Assembly: GCF_000165425.1 (NCBI RefSeq)
Contig: NW_001799022.1
Location: forward strand, 1-64,000
Length of the DNA: 64,000 nt
From: Paramecium tetraurelia
Lineage: Eukaryota; Ciliophora; Oligohymenophorea; Peniculida; Parameciidae
Direction of reading: 5' to 3'
Both the position numbers and the translations under genes were made by a program. Numbering within the stretch: position 1 is the stretch's first letter; each line of letters starts with the position of its first letter. Shown in pieces: positions 1-15,644 of this stretch. Under the pieces are notes generated by a model that saw only the letters and a program-made list of their open reading frames with translations, was not told the DNA's origin and made no database searches.

Positions 1-1542
1 TCAAAAGGTGTTAAAATTTATTTCAAATTGGAAAATTTACAATTTAACATATGTCTTTACTTCTCCATTTCATAAACTGATATCTTAACTTATTCTGCTC
101 AAAATAATGTTTTACAAATCCCATTTTACTATATTATTCTATTGCTAAAATTCTTTGAATGGGATACCTAAGTATGAAATGATTATTTTAAACAATGGTA
201 AGTTATTAAAAAATATAGTTTAAAACTAAACCTTTTTATTTGGGAAGATGATTTATTTAATTTTATTTTTACATTCCAAATAAAAAATATAATTACAAAA
301 CTAAAAAGGACAATCCATTTACCTTGATTTTTATAATTTTATTAAGTTTGGTAGTAGTTCTAAACATTAATATTAAAATGATATCATTGATATAAGATTA
401 ATCGTATAAATCAATTTTAATTGGGCCTATTTTTTCTAACCGGCTGTATTCGATCAAAAGATATTAAATATAAAATTAAATTCTCAAATGCTTATGTATC
501 TCAGTCTTTATAAATAAAAATAATCGTTAAATTTCAATTCAATTCCATTAAAATCATTAAATTTAAGGTAGAAAATTTTTAAAAAGTATTAAAAAGTCAT
601 TCTATACTCTTTGAACCGTTTTGCTTTACCTTTAATTGATACTTAAGTTCATTGTTTACGAATCTTTTTAAGTTAAACGTCAAAGACTATTAAATGTGAG
701 AGCAAAATATACCAAGAATATTTTCTATGCTTCGAGAGCTTGAACAGATATAAAATTTTTAGTTGTAATTAAAAGGAAAACAAGGCTAGTTTGAAATACA
801 TGAACCAAAAGTGTTTGCTGCAATTAAATTTTCATTAGTATATTTAGTTAAAAGAGATAGAGTTTTAAGATGTGTTGAACAGTTGAAATCATTAATATTA
901 AGGTCTTAGGATAAAATAACTTTATTATGAGTAGATTAGTTCAATATAACAGTGAATTACGAGGACTAAATTCATACCTTTATTTTATTATTTAGGTGAT
1001 ATAGATATTTTGATGGTTGGGTTATAAATCAAATGTTTTTTTTTTTTAATATTCAATTGAAAATAGAAGAAATTGTTCATAAGGTGGGGCGATTTACATT
1101 AAAAAATTTGAGCATTCCATTTATAAATCTTATTTTTTGATTTTCTAATTTCAATAACAAAGATTGATGTAATCAGAATAAAATCATTACAGATTTTGTT
1201 TAACTATATTACCCATTTAAATATATCAGAGTATATAAAATTATCAAAGTATTAAAAAAACAATAAAATCTTATAGTATTTAAATGTAAATTCGGAACAG
1301 TATATTTTTAGATCTAGGTAAATTTTATTAGTGAATAAGTTTATTTGTACAAGTTAAGTATTATTTTTGTTATCTAAACTGTAATTTCTCTATCAAATCA
1401 ATAAAATATCCATAAACTGTTCGATGTATGGATAAAAGAAACTGATGATTGGATAAAAAATTAATGTATGAACTTCTCCTCATCATTGAATTTAATAGAA
1501 ATGTAAATTTTGATAAAAGCGACCAAACTAATTATAATTTGA
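1..1542. other. Gene-free AT-rich stretch
   Basis: No coding region, RNA gene or telomeric repeat could be supported here. Every frame on both strands is broken often by TGA, or by its complement, even when TAA and TAG are read as glutamine. Base composition is about as AT-rich as the other intergenic gaps of the window. Confidence 0.5.
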
Positions 1543-4500
1543 TATTCAATCCCCCATCAGTTCATACATATTAAAAAACAGAAGCCAGTATAAATATTGA
1601 CTATAATTTCCTAAATAATTATTCATGCATAATAAAAATAAAATATCAAATTTTTTCAGTTTGAAGATTTTCTTAGATAATTTCATTTTTAAATCGATAA
1701 TGTTTCAAATAAATTAAAGTTCCCATCTTACATATTAATTAATAAATGTAATTTAAAATTCTTGAATAAGAGAATTAATTTCATTTTAATTCTCAAATTT
1801 TCAGACTGCATTTAAATTCTTATAATATTTAATTCATATTTTAATGGTATTTCATTTTAGCGGTGTCCATATCATTCAAACACAATAAAATACATTGAGG
1901 ACTTTTCTCGAAATCAGCCTAAGCAACATTTTAGAGATTCCTATTCACCATCAAAGTTGTTATTCGATTCAAGTTTTAGAAAAAGAAATCAACCAACATT
2001 AGGTTTGTTGATTTTATAAAGTATTTCTAATCCAGAAGTCAATTTTTTAGAGCTACATCCATTTAATTCCCATTTTTAAGAGCTCAAGTATTTTAATTCT
2101 GCTTCCATCATATTTGAATTCTCATTTAAGATTGAATTAAATACTTTTCAATTTCACTTAGGAAATGCTTTGCTAAGAGGTTTTCCATTGCTGAGAAATG
2201 TTTATGTTATCGTTTGATTTGGCTCCATAAGCACTCTTAGATGTAAACTTGCAGACATACCATCTCATTTATCTACATATTTTCCCTTTCGTATCCCTTA
2301 TTCAAACAAAATTCATTTAACCTTTTAGATAAATGAGTATTTTATCATTTATAAATAATTACTTCAATTTTCTCAAAAAAACTGGTGTTGTTCATTCTAG
2401 CTGGCCACCAAACTACTATCAGAGTCTAAATGAATTACTTTCCACAGCCTATTTAAATATAATTTAGCTATTTACTGCTTTAAACTTATGAATTTAGACT
2501 AACCTGACATCAGAAAATAAAAATGTATAAAATATTTTTAAGTTCCTTAAATAAAGAAATTCAATCAACATCTGACAGTTGAGCTTAAACCCTATTCTCA
2601 ATAGGAGACTTGATATTTTAACTTCTGAAATCAGTTAGTAATTTATAAATTCACAAAAATAGAGGTCTACTCTATAAATCCAAATTTATTATCATTTTAT
2701 ACAAACTCTGCCTAATGAAATTGATGATTTGGATTCATTAACCAATTAAAAACATAAATTTGAAACTCTAACGATCATAAATCGGTATTCAGAATAACTG
2801 ACGAGTATGGCGAAATACTCACTATAAGAATTCATTTAAATCAAAATTAATAGGCAAAGGAGGCTTTTTATAGCTTATGAATTAGCAATATTCCAATAAA
2901 TTAGCTGATACAACTTGAAAATCAATATGAGCTTTGACTCCTTGTCTGAAGAAATTTGCTTGCCAATTTAAACAGTTTTTATAGCTAACTTCATAACAGT
3001 TATGAAATCGATATTCTTCCCTTCCTCTAATTATTGCTATTATTATCATTATTACTCCTCTCATATTTGAAAATGACAACAAAGCTGATCATCGTGCTTA
3101 ATCAAATTTTAATATAAGGAGCCTAGTTCACTTAAGCTTCTAAGAAATTTTGTGCACAATTTTTTGCAAAATTTTCCAAGCCAAGTTAGATACATAGTCA
3201 CTGACTTAGGGTTAAAAATTGGATATCTCTTGTTGTTTTATTTATTGTAATAATAAATGATGAACTTACAAGTCTTATCTTTGAAGTGAAATAGAATTGT
3301 AATCATCCATTATATTTCTCTTTACTATTTCCTATTGAGTTGAAGCCCTATTAAAATCCCAGCTTGACTAATCATTAGACTAAATCCATCTCAGATTGCT
3401 GTAGGTATGCCTTTAAACCACAAACTATCATTTGTAAAGCAACCTTATTTCTTGCCAAAGTTTTCTTGATTGCTCTTTATTTTTCATAACAACGCAGAAG
3501 CATCTTATTAAGATAATCTTCCTCTATCGCACCAATCTTTTAAATGAGGCAAACTCATAGCTTAACTTATTATTCTGAGAAACTTGTCGTCATTTATATC
3601 GCTTCAGTTTAATTTTCATAATTTTCAAACTTATCCATTCAATCATTTTTGTTTACCTATTTTTAGAGGAAATTACTTAAAATCTCTAAGAATTAAAATT
3701 TTCTTTAGTTATAATTTTGATGAATTCTAATAATTGGATGCACAGCTAAAACAATTAAGTTTAGACTTGATATCTCATAAAATTTATTGACTTAAAAAGG
3801 ATTGTCTATTTTAAAAAATATATCCAACAACTATTGTTTGAGAAGGTTGAAATTTTCATATGTAACCTTAATGGGCTTCCCTCTGGGGATTGAGCAAGGA
3901 ACTCATATATTCATCTAGAATCCTGTCTTGCTTGAGTAGAATCTAAAAGATAAGCTTGCAATGTTTTTTGAGCAACATTCTCAACTAAAATTTAAGAAAT
4001 ATCAATCACTTGCTGATTTTACCCAAATTAGTTTTAATTTATGTTTTCCTTTTGAAATTCTAGTGTTCAATCAATACTATAAGAAAAAATGTAAACAGAA
4101 TATCTCACTATGCACATCGCCAATATTCCATCCGCTTTCAGCATATTATTCTAAATTATCCAAGAAATAATATTTTAAAACTTATTCGGGCTCTTTCTCT
4201 CAAAAATCCTATTGACCTAATCCTCCGTACCTGCTCTCAAAGAGAGTAACTAAATATTATCAAATAGAGGAAGCAACTGATTACGATGCATAAGCAACAC
4301 AAAGATTGGTTAGTATTAATGGAAAATCAGTTTAATTATAAGAGTAGAGATGTTTCTCAAATGGTTTGTTTGTGGGAGCATTCAAAACAAAATGATGCTT
4401 TTGGAGTTATAAGAGAATTGAAGAATGATTTGAGTGAATACTTAAGTGGATAATCATCCTCAATGCTCCGTTGAATGTCAATAATTTGTAAATTCAGTAG

Positions 4501-5990
4501 GTTTAAATTGTAATGTATCAAGGATTGTAATTTTTTGATAATCCAATTTGAAGAAACGAAAATTTTTCTGGAAAAAGTAATAATATCTTTGTATAGAGAT
4601 TTAAACAATGTATTTTAAAAGCCAAGCTTATGCTTGATTAATTAGTTAGTGGTAAAGGTCTCTCAAGCTACTGCTAATAAGATTTAAAAAATTTCTATAC
4701 TCCTACGAAAGCTGTAGAGTTGAAAAGTTCACAATTTTCGAAGAAATGAAAAAATTGATTAATAGACTGCACACTATGCAGTAATGGTTAACCAATTTAA
4801 AATGAGGTTTAACCAGATATAGGTTTGGTAAAATCAACTAAGCTTGGTATTTAGAAATTAAACAAATAAGGAGATGAAACCAGAGCATTTATAGTTTCTA
4901 CAATTGAAGCAACGTTGTGAAAACGGGAATGAAATCATTTGAAATTATGTAAAAATATGATGATGAACTTTCAGCTGTGGCAAATTTCCCCACACATTAA
5001 TATAATTGAATAAAGCTTCATGACAAATAATACTGATATAAAATTTCTACCATCTCTATAGAACCTCTATTATATTTTTTATAAACAAATATTATATTTT
5101 ATGTTTAGGATGGTGTTCCTTAAGGTTTGTCTGATTTTTTTTTGATAGTGTAATTAATATCTTGAAGACTTTAGATTCTTATTAAAAATATTGGAATTTT
5201 AAGTATTCTTTTTTATAAATATCAGGCAGCATTTTAATTGTTATTGATCATAGAAAATCCTTCTTATATCAATTGATTCTAATTTCTGAATAGATGAGTA
5301 TAAAGTATATTAGAAAAATGTTAAATAGTTTTTCAATCAAAAATCATAAACCTGTTCATAATAAAAAGATGCATGTTAAACTTATAAAATTTTTGGAGTA
5401 AATAATATAGCTTTATAAAAAGAGTAAATTTTAAATTTATTAAGTAGAAAGCTTTTATGGATCACTTAACTTAACTGGAAACAGATCCATTAAATATTCC
5501 AAATTTTCCTACTCTAATGTCATTACTGTTTTGGAGTGATCTCGATATCAATTAATTGAGTTATTTTGTTAAGATTGATGTTTTAGACTAGTTGGCATTG
5601 AAAAGCTCTTTGTTCTAGCATGTGATTTCTTCTTTTTTGATTTTCTTTTAATGAAAAACCATATATAGGTATTCGAAAGTTGAAAGAAAAGGATTTTATT
5701 TTTCAAAACCAAATAACCATTTCTGAAATGCTTCTTGTTCAGGTAAATTTTATGCAGTCATGTATTAATTAGATGTTAAGGGGGAAGAGTTAGCAGAAAA
5801 GTGTTCTAAATTAATAATTATGACTCTATCGTATTCCTCCATTATGAGATTGATGAAAAAAAATTATTGAAATACAAAATTCTACTCAAAAATTAATATA
5901 AAGTCTATAATCTTGCAGACTATTACTAATAAACACGTATTAGAATGCCGAAAAAATTTTAAGCTTACAAAATTGTATTACGTCTGAATT
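1543..5990 (+). pseudogene. Decayed large membrane-protein gene (candidate)
   Basis: On the + strand, blocks with coding character follow each other in changing frames when TAA/TAG are read as Gln: about 1543-2217 (open for 225 codons, no ATG), 2290-2490, 2585-2890, 3120-3290, 3300-3720, 3860-4474 (ATG to TGA, 204 codons) and several pieces from 4630 to 5990. The inferred peptides mix hydrophobic and charged stretches with W, C, R and E residues. This is unlike the K/N/I/F-only peptides of random AT-rich DNA. The frame changes fall far more often than in neighbouring genes and none could be resolved by 20-35 nt introns. One piece near 5170-5300 faintly resembles a PAS domain, and 5560-5750 faintly resembles the HATPase-like part of the gene at 59604-62059. 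I do not recognise the family. It may be a pseudogene, or unrelated chance open frames. Confidence 0.3.
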
Positions 5991-7467
5991 GATATTCTTC
6001 TAACTATTCTAATATAAAAGAAATAAATTGTATTAATTGCCTAATTAGACTTTAAAATATTTACTCTCAACAAGATATGAAGAACACATTACATAATATA
6101 AGCATGATTTGCAATTTAATAATAAACCAGTCCTGGCTTTAAATTATATATTAAATAAGAATATTTCTATTTTAGAATAATTTAGTTTCAAATTTTATTC
6201 CTACTATTTTGATTTAAATCACTCCATTAAATTTATTGCTATTTGTATTTTAGGATATCATTTTAATTTTATTATGAAACTCTTCGGAAACAATGATGTA
6301 GAAATAGGTGAAAAAAACAATTATCTATTTTTGACTTTATTTATTTATTTGTAACTTCTATAATATTTAAATTCTAATTTGGAAGATGCTGGACTAATAA
6401 TTTAACATTATGTGTAAAAATAAACTTGACAATTTTAACAGAATATAAAATAAATTAAAAGGTTTCGTTATTAAAACTAAATTTAGATTTGAAAATAAGT
6501 CTAATTTTATCTGTACAACATGAAATTATACAAAGACTTTTAATAAGTAGAAAACAACAATAGAATTTGCATTTCAGTAATAATATATTTAATAAGATGA
6601 GTTATATTATCAAATCATGTTTAGAAAATTGATAATTGGATGTAAGTGATATTTAAGAAATCTTAAATATCAATAAACTTTATTTAAAGTACTGACTTAA
6701 CCTATTTTTATTTCGCATCCAATATTTCACTTGGTTTTGAATATTATTTAATATATACAAGTCAATATTTAAACTCTTGAGAATGATAAAGCAAAAATTC
6801 AATTTTAAACAATTATTTTCTTTTCTGATGTTACTTCAACTCACTATAATTTTTAGACATACTTCCAATTGATGAAAAATAAATCTGGTGTTATGATGTT
6901 ATTTCGATTTTGATTTTCCAGACCAACAGAAAAAATAAATATTTGATTATTATGAATTTTCAGAGTAATCAATTTATTATCAATATTAAAAATTTATGGG
7001 TATTGTTTCAAACACTCTTTTTAAACCAAAGTTTATTATTCTAGAGTCTTGTATTATTTTTTCAAATGATCCCTAAAAAATAAGCTTAAACCAAATTAAA
7101 TAATCATTTTCAAATCATTCAATTTTAAAAAATCTTGACTATAAATTAATTATAATTCAATTTAAAATTAGCAAAATCTTAAGGTATTATTATTACTAGT
7201 GTGAAGTGAATATAAATTATTATAAGATTGTAATATTAATAATATAGATTTAAACCCTAAATAATTTCATTTTGCAAAAGAATCATGCCTAACTATTAAA
7301 AATAAATCTAATTAATTTTCACACAACGAATAATTGATATTTATGTTAGTTGATGAAATATAAAAATGATTATACATTGAGCTATATAAATTATTTAAAG
7401 ATTTCTACAATCAGAAATTTGTATTTAATTCTCAATTACATATATAGAGTATAAAATAAATATTAAA
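5991..7467. other. Gene-free, extremely AT-rich stretch
   Basis: Nothing supportable was found on either strand. Long runs of A and T dominate and open frames are short. It lies between the decayed + strand locus and the 3' end of the acid phosphatase gene. Confidence 0.5.
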
Positions 7468-8598
7468 TCAAATAATTATCTCTAAACCACAAAGTGAGTT
7501 AAGATTTGGATGAATGAATTGCATTAAGTAATTGACTGTTTACTCTCTGGTACAGAAATATCCATCTGAACAAAATTTTGTTTAAATTTATTATCTATTG
7601 TAATAAACCATAACTGTTTCATTTTTAACAATAATTTCTAATTATGATGCAAACGGGATTATTGGTTTAAAGTCTGAAATGGCAGATAAAATTGCCACTT
7701 AATTTGTATCGTGCCCTGAATACCAACTAAGAGGAGTAATAGAGTATAATTCAGAGATAATCCATTTGAATGGTTCAGTTAATTATGCAAATTGTTCCAA
7801 AGAATCACAATTATCTTCATAATATCTCAGAAATCTCACAACATCTTGCATATACAAAATTGCTGATTATGAGGGATTTGGGAATAGGAATCCTTAGGTT
7901 TGATTGCTTTGATAGTCATCAAAAATATCTTGAATGTCTGATAAAGTAATGGATTTCTTTTTAAAGGATTTGCTTGGATAAGCAGCCTTAATAATATCAA
8001 AAACTTCATCAAATTCAGGTCTGTTTTTAAATTCTTCTTCTTTTGATTTAAAATATTCACTAGATTCAATTTTTTTTTTCAAATCTTTAATACCTGGACA
8101 TACAGATTTTTTATGTCCATGAAACATGAAATCATTAGGTCTTTCAAAATAGTGAAGTTCTAATTCTAGTGGGTTTTGGAAATCTGAAGTCATAATCTAG
8201 TTCCATGCTTCAATATTTGTGGAATATTTAGCGTAATATTCATTGAAGTATCTTTTGAGTATTTCTTAATAATTGTTTGGACATAACCCTTTTAGGAATC
8301 CAATGGTGGACATAATTACTCTCTAGGTTGTGGATGCTTAAATTTCTAAATTTTCATAAATGCAATTTCCATTTATATCAATAATAGATAATCCATTTTT
8401 ACTCTATCCTAAGTTAAAATGTTATTATAATCCTATTTCAGTTAAATCTTCTGGTTAAATTGTCCAATAATATGTGCTATCAATTTCAGTATACACTTTT
8501 GGCGATCTAGCACCATGTCGAGTTATCAATATTGACTTTTAAAGGCAGGAACCAATGGTTAATAGGATGAAAATCGTGAATGCACCTGAAATTTTCAT
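7468..8598 (-). CDS. Histidine acid phosphatase, secreted/lysosomal
   Basis: An uninterrupted 376-codon frame (TAA/TAG as Gln, TGA stop). Residues 1-19 are a hydrophobic signal peptide. The catalytic motif RHGARSP sits at residues 27-33, directly after it, as in branch-2 histidine phosphatases. The partner motif SGHDTN, with the proton-donor HD, lies near residue 295. The length matches eukaryotic lysosomal acid phosphatases. Such enzymes hydrolyse phosphate monoesters at acidic pH through a phosphohistidine intermediate; Paramecium secretes and stores several. The ATG chosen is the one that places the signal peptide first. No intron is needed. Cysteines after the signal peptide fit a secreted fold. 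Substrate and exact compartment cannot be read from sequence. Confidence 0.93.
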
Positions 8599-8851
8599 GA
8601 TTGTATAATTAATTATCTTAGGATTTATTCTAATCATTATAAATGATGAAATAGACATAGTAAATTTATGTATTAATAAAATGTCATCTGACGTTATAAA
8701 AATAATTAACATTATTATAATAATATGTAGAATATGAGTATTAAATATAAATTCTAAACAAATATCTAAACTTCTTGTATTACCAAGATCAGAAACTAAA
8801 TAATCAAATTTAAAGAAAAAAAATTAAAAAAGAGATTTCTTAAGATTTTAA

Positions 8852-9199
8852 ATGTTATCAATTAATATATATCAATTCATTATACTAACCCTCAGTCTCG
8901 TTTATTGCATATTGGTATCGATCAAAAACTAATTTATTTTGAAGGGAAAGTTACATTTAACTATTACAATTCTTAAATTGAAGGATAATTTGTTAACCAA
9001 AAATATAAAATACTCAAGGTAAGATATGCATATTAACTAACTAATTAATGAAATGATAAAATAATGCTTATCATTGTAATTTGCATAATTTAAGAATATT
9101 GAATTACGGCAATAATTATTTTTTTTAAAAACAAGAAATACTCTATATAGAATTTTTGTTCTAAATAAATTAATATAAAACTAAAAATGTAAACATTGA
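8852..9199 (+). CDS. Small hypothetical protein with N-terminal hydrophobic segment
   Basis: A 115-codon frame runs from ATG to TGA when TAA/TAG are read as Gln. The first 25 residues are hydrophobic and could be a signal anchor; the rest is Lys/Asn/Gln-rich. It ends 15 bp before the convergent 3' end of the RING gene. The composition is close to random AT-rich DNA and no family is recognised, so it may be a chance open frame. A possible GTAAG donor near 8998 was not needed. Confidence 0.25.
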
Positions 9200-9214
9200 A
9201 TTCAAAAATAAATA

Positions 9215-10940
9215 TCAGTTCCCAGATTAAACGCAAAGCTACTAAGTTATTAAATCTCCTTTTAAAAATGGTGATGGAGTATTTCCATTTTATTGCATTG
9301 CATTAGCAGAGTCAGGTGAGGATGTTTCTATTAATATGAAGTAAAAATTACATTATAAATGTTTTAATCTTTATTCTCTCCTTTAAAATTCGGCAAGTTT
9401 TTATTCATCTATTTACATTGCATCACCTGAAATCACCCCCAACTGATAGATTTAATCCTCTTGTTTTTGTTGTATGCGCTTTTGTTTGTTTAAATCCTCT
9501 CTACAAAATGGACAGGTCTATGTATATGTGTGATTTGCATACATGATTTCTTTTCCTCCATTCATCTATACAAGTAGAATGAAATAAATGTAGGCAATAT
9601 GTTAATTTGACTAAGTCTTATTTCTAAAATTCCACAAGACATATCTAACAATCAGAAATTTCTACTAATCCAGGGTATTCTTGAATAATTTATTCATACA
9701 ATTCCACTGGAATATAATCCTATCTAAGACTTCTATTGGTATTTCCCTTAACTGAAAATGATCTTAAATTAAGATTGTTTTAGGTTCCATTATTTATTCT
9801 TCTGGTCTTTCTTTAAAAGTATATCACACATATAATTATGAGTAAGGCAATAATTAGAGCCCCTAATGCACCAGCCAAGATATAGTATATTTCCAATCCA
9901 GAGGTGTCATCTTAATTGGTATTTATGTAGAGTTTCAACTTAACATTAGTTTTATATGCTTGATCGTTAACTAGCAATAGGATTACAAAGTTTTCCATTC
10001 TGAATCCCAAAGTTTATTCTATTTTATTAGTGTTATCAAGACAATACTGTATATCATCTTGTGAATATTTGATTGTTCCAGTTGAAATTTCACTTTATTA
10101 AAATGAATTACTCTCAGAAAATGGAATAAAGTCTTTGTCGTGTTGGCAGCCAATATATGTTTTTATACTGGCATCAGCACTTACTTCAATTTCTAAGGAT
10201 GCTGGGTTAGACTTTAAAGGAATGGTTAGAATATTTTTAAAAGACTTTTCTTTCAGTTCAAACTATAATTATATTGTAATATACCTTAAACTACATTGGG
10301 GCACTTATAACAGAACTTAATAATTAACAAGTGCTATCAACATAACCTTCATTACATTAACAAAATAGTATTTAATTACTCATACACAGACCTTAATTAT
10401 TGCATTAACTAATTTAGATGAAAAAATAACTTATAGCATTCTCCTTTCTAAGAACCCTTAATTATGATTGTGTATTAAGAATCGTCAGATGAATAGATAT
10501 AAATGGAGATTTGTTTTTCGTTTAACTTATATATGCTAAATTTATTATAAGCCCACTCGTTTTCATCATTGATTTAATCTGATAACACAATCTGCTAAAC
10601 GCGTTATGAATATAACAAAGCATTGTTATCGAACACACATAATTTTCTAATGATCAATTTGCATTGCTTACTTATTTGAATCGATTTGTTTCTTTATTAC
10701 ATCAGGAGAGCTGACAATCGATTTTATTATTTATTGATTCTTCGTATTGCAATAAGCTAAAAAAGGAACAGTTGAAAGTGAATTATTTTCAAGTATGATA
10801 TTTATAGTAGTCGATCCTTATTTCAAATCATCATATTTCTCCAGATCAATATCAATAGCATTAAAACCTCTAGTTCTATAGGTTTTCTTTGAATAGAGAG
10901 CATTTGTTTAAGATATCAATAATAGTAGTACAAATATCAT
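9215..10940 (-). CDS. Membrane-anchored RING-H2 E3 ubiquitin ligase
   Basis: Five introns of 22-25 nt (10647-10671, 10334-10355, 10263-10284, 9518-9542, 9328-9351) give a 535-residue protein; the spliced length is an exact multiple of three. Residues 1-14 form a signal peptide. A luminal or extracellular domain of about 320 residues follows, then one transmembrane helix near residues 335-360. A RING-H2 finger lies near 410-455, with the order C-x2-C, C-x-H-x2-H-x2-C, then C-P-F-C. The arrangement signal peptide, ectodomain, TM, RING-H2 is that of GRAIL/RNF13-type ligases, which ubiquitinate membrane or endosomal cargo with an E2. A protease-associated fold in the ectodomain is likely from family knowledge but not visible as a motif. 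The C-terminal tail is Gln/Ser-rich. Confidence 0.9.
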
Positions 10941-10985
10941 AAATGAATTTTATAAAGATTTTATAAATATCGCATATTTTAATAT

Positions 10986-13579
<2,594 letters not shown>

Positions 13580-13611
13580 AAATTTAATATTTAATGTGTA
13601 TTATTATAAAT

Positions 13612-14217
13612 TCATGCACCAATAGATAATTTTGATCTAGCCACTTATTTTCTTGATTGACGAGCCACCTATTGATTATTTGTCTCCTTTTTGACATTCT
13701 CATCTTTTTCTGCAGCCCACAATTCAATATGAGCATTGGATGATAAAAATGCTGCAATATTTTAATTTTTTACGATTAATTCTTCCATGTGCTCTGTAGG
13801 TTCTACGTCTACCCTTTTATGCTCTATTCACTTAGACATGATTGATGATCAATTTCTCATTGCTTAAATTCTTAACTTAAGCATTAGCTGCCAAATTTTA
13901 CAATAATGATAAAACAATTCTTACACTCTTTTCTGGCCATCTACCTAAATGATTATTACATGCTCCAATATACCTTATGATCTGCCGAATTCTTTTGCTT
14001 ATGCAGTTCTACCCACTCCACCATTGAAACGAGTGAATGGAACACATCTCTTATGTTATAATACATCTTATAAGTATTTTAATGCTTATGCAAGTGTTTA
14101 TCCTTTAAGTGCTCTAGCTACTTCATAAGTGTTTTTGAAATGTGTTCTTAAATCACTGGCTCTAGCCTTACATGATTTCTTAGCAACAGCTGGCTCTCTG
14201 GCGTATTACTTACCCAT
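13612..14217 (-). CDS. RPL17: 60S ribosomal protein uL22 (L17)
   Basis: Two introns (29 and 22 nt) yield 184 residues. The start fits the family (short MGK, then a REP motif). The core reads [20 protein letters not shown], then [13 protein letters not shown] and the QGRWPEKSV stretch formed exactly across the first intron. [11 protein letters not shown] is completed across the second intron, and HIELW follows near the C-terminus. uL22 lines the peptide exit tunnel and contacts several rRNA domains. The C-terminal tail is extended and charged, as is common in eukaryotes. The gene ends 32 bp before the PI4-kinase start codon and begins 54 bp after the preceding minus-strand gene ends. Confidence 0.96.
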
Positions 14218-14271
14218 AAATATTGAAATCTTTTATTTATTTTATTTAAAAATTGTGAATATATAATAAAT

Positions 14272-15447
14272 TCACTTTCCGAAACCATTTCCCAAATCAA
14301 ATTTATTAGCATATTTTTAAAACAAATCTTTATCATAATCCTAGGTTTTCTTTTTCATGTCCTACTTCATATTCATATACTTGCTATCTCCCATATATGT
14401 TCTTCTCATAACATCTTAGTTTTAGAATTCTTTAAAGAATTCATTGCTTGTTACCAAAAACTATCATACAAAACTTCACTACTTTTTTTTTTTTATCTAC
14501 TTATGCATTAACATTTTCTTAAACTTTATTTCTAAAATATTCTTCCAATGTCATCCCATTATAACTATTCGGGTTAAAATTTTAAGCAGTTCTGCTTTAT
14601 ATTGCAGTACGATTTCTTTACGAATTCTGACTTATCATTCTCCTTTTATCCAGTCGAGAACATTTCGATGTCTCAGGTCTTTATTCTACATGCTCTTCAC
14701 TCATTAATTATTGAAAATATTAATATTATTACTCATCTGTTAATAAATATATTTCATAACCTTTTAGTATCACTAGAATTAATCTTCTAATTCATCTCTC
14801 GGAGTATCTCTTTTCTAAGAGCTAGTTTGTGTTTCTAAGAACTTATATGAGTATCTCATTTAGCTTTCCTTGATCCCCAACTAATTAAGCACCCAAATAT
14901 TATTATCCTGCGATCTGTAACACCTTAATAATCCCAATTAATCATACCATTATTGATGAATTGGAGTATTACCAGCTAAACTTTAAGATTCGCTTGACAG
15001 ATCTCAATAGTTATTAATTATGCTTTACCAACCAAAATCTCTAACAGTTTTGTTTGCAACTCCGATATACATTCATATTTGTTAAATTCATTAACAATCT
15101 CCAATATTTGCTCATCCTTTTATATTAATAAATCTAATAAACTACAACTTAATACCTTTTAGATATCCTTTCTAAGAACTAGATATGATATTTCCTTAAC
15201 ATAGAACATATAAACCATACAAATATTTGCCTTCCTTAGTTGATATTTAATGCATATTATAGTAAATTATAAATAAAATACATTTAATAACTTTTCCAGA
15301 AATTTCAAAAATCTGTTCGCTCTGTTCAAATCATCAATAAATGAATGAGGATTCCTCTGTTTGTTCCAAATTTTCACAATGAATTAATAAGAAGTGTTCT
15401 AAAAAGAATATCCACCTACATTTCACTCTTTTCAACTAAATTAGCAT
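14272..15447 (-). CDS. Unknown multi-intron protein, basic C-terminus
   Basis: Clear coding blocks on the minus strand connect through short introns. One of 26 nt near 14990-15030 joins LLEILV to a DLSSESQSLAGNTP segment. Others lie near 15395, 14750 and 14480. The N-terminal half is leucine-rich and helical. The middle has a Trp-containing segment around positions 14880-14940, then a charged stretch with many Arg, Asp and Glu. The C-terminus, ending at TGA 14272, is Lys/Asp/Tyr-rich and finishes with DLGNGFGK. I could not resolve every junction in the N-terminal third (15150-15350), so start and exon structure are provisional. No family is recognised. The 3' end lies 54 bp upstream of the uL22 start codon. 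Confidence 0.6.
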
Positions 15448-15644
15448 ATATTAAATAGATTATATCAACTAAATATTCTAATGTATTTAATTAATAAAAT
15501 ATTAAACATTTATGTCACTGTTAATTTAGACTTATAATTTTAAACTCAGTATGATTCCTTATAAAATATCTTAAAAATATAGATAAAAGGGAATAAATTT
15601 AAATTGAAATTGTTGTGTTGGAATTTTGTACAATAATAATATTT

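Noticed and set aside
1-200. Telomere or subtelomere at the left edge
   Set aside because: No C4A2/C3A3-type repeat is present; the gene-poor left end alone does not show a chromosome end.
3300-3720. ABC transporter membrane domain
   Set aside because: A short Ser/Arg-rich segment recalled ABC-C transporters, but no Walker or signature motif occurs nearby.
4357-4608. Minus-strand frame over the decayed left locus
   Set aside because: It is open because few TCA triplets occur, but the + strand frame over the same bases reads far more like protein, and both cannot be coding.
10135-10320. Plus-strand open frame inside the RING gene
   Set aside because: Antisense shadow of a confirmed gene with five correctly phased introns.
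10334-10460. EGF-like cysteine pattern in the RING ligase ectodomain
   Set aside because: It arose from reading one frame too long. Recounting the bases showed a 22-nt intron at 10334-10355, after which the frame has no such pattern and the total length becomes a multiple of three.
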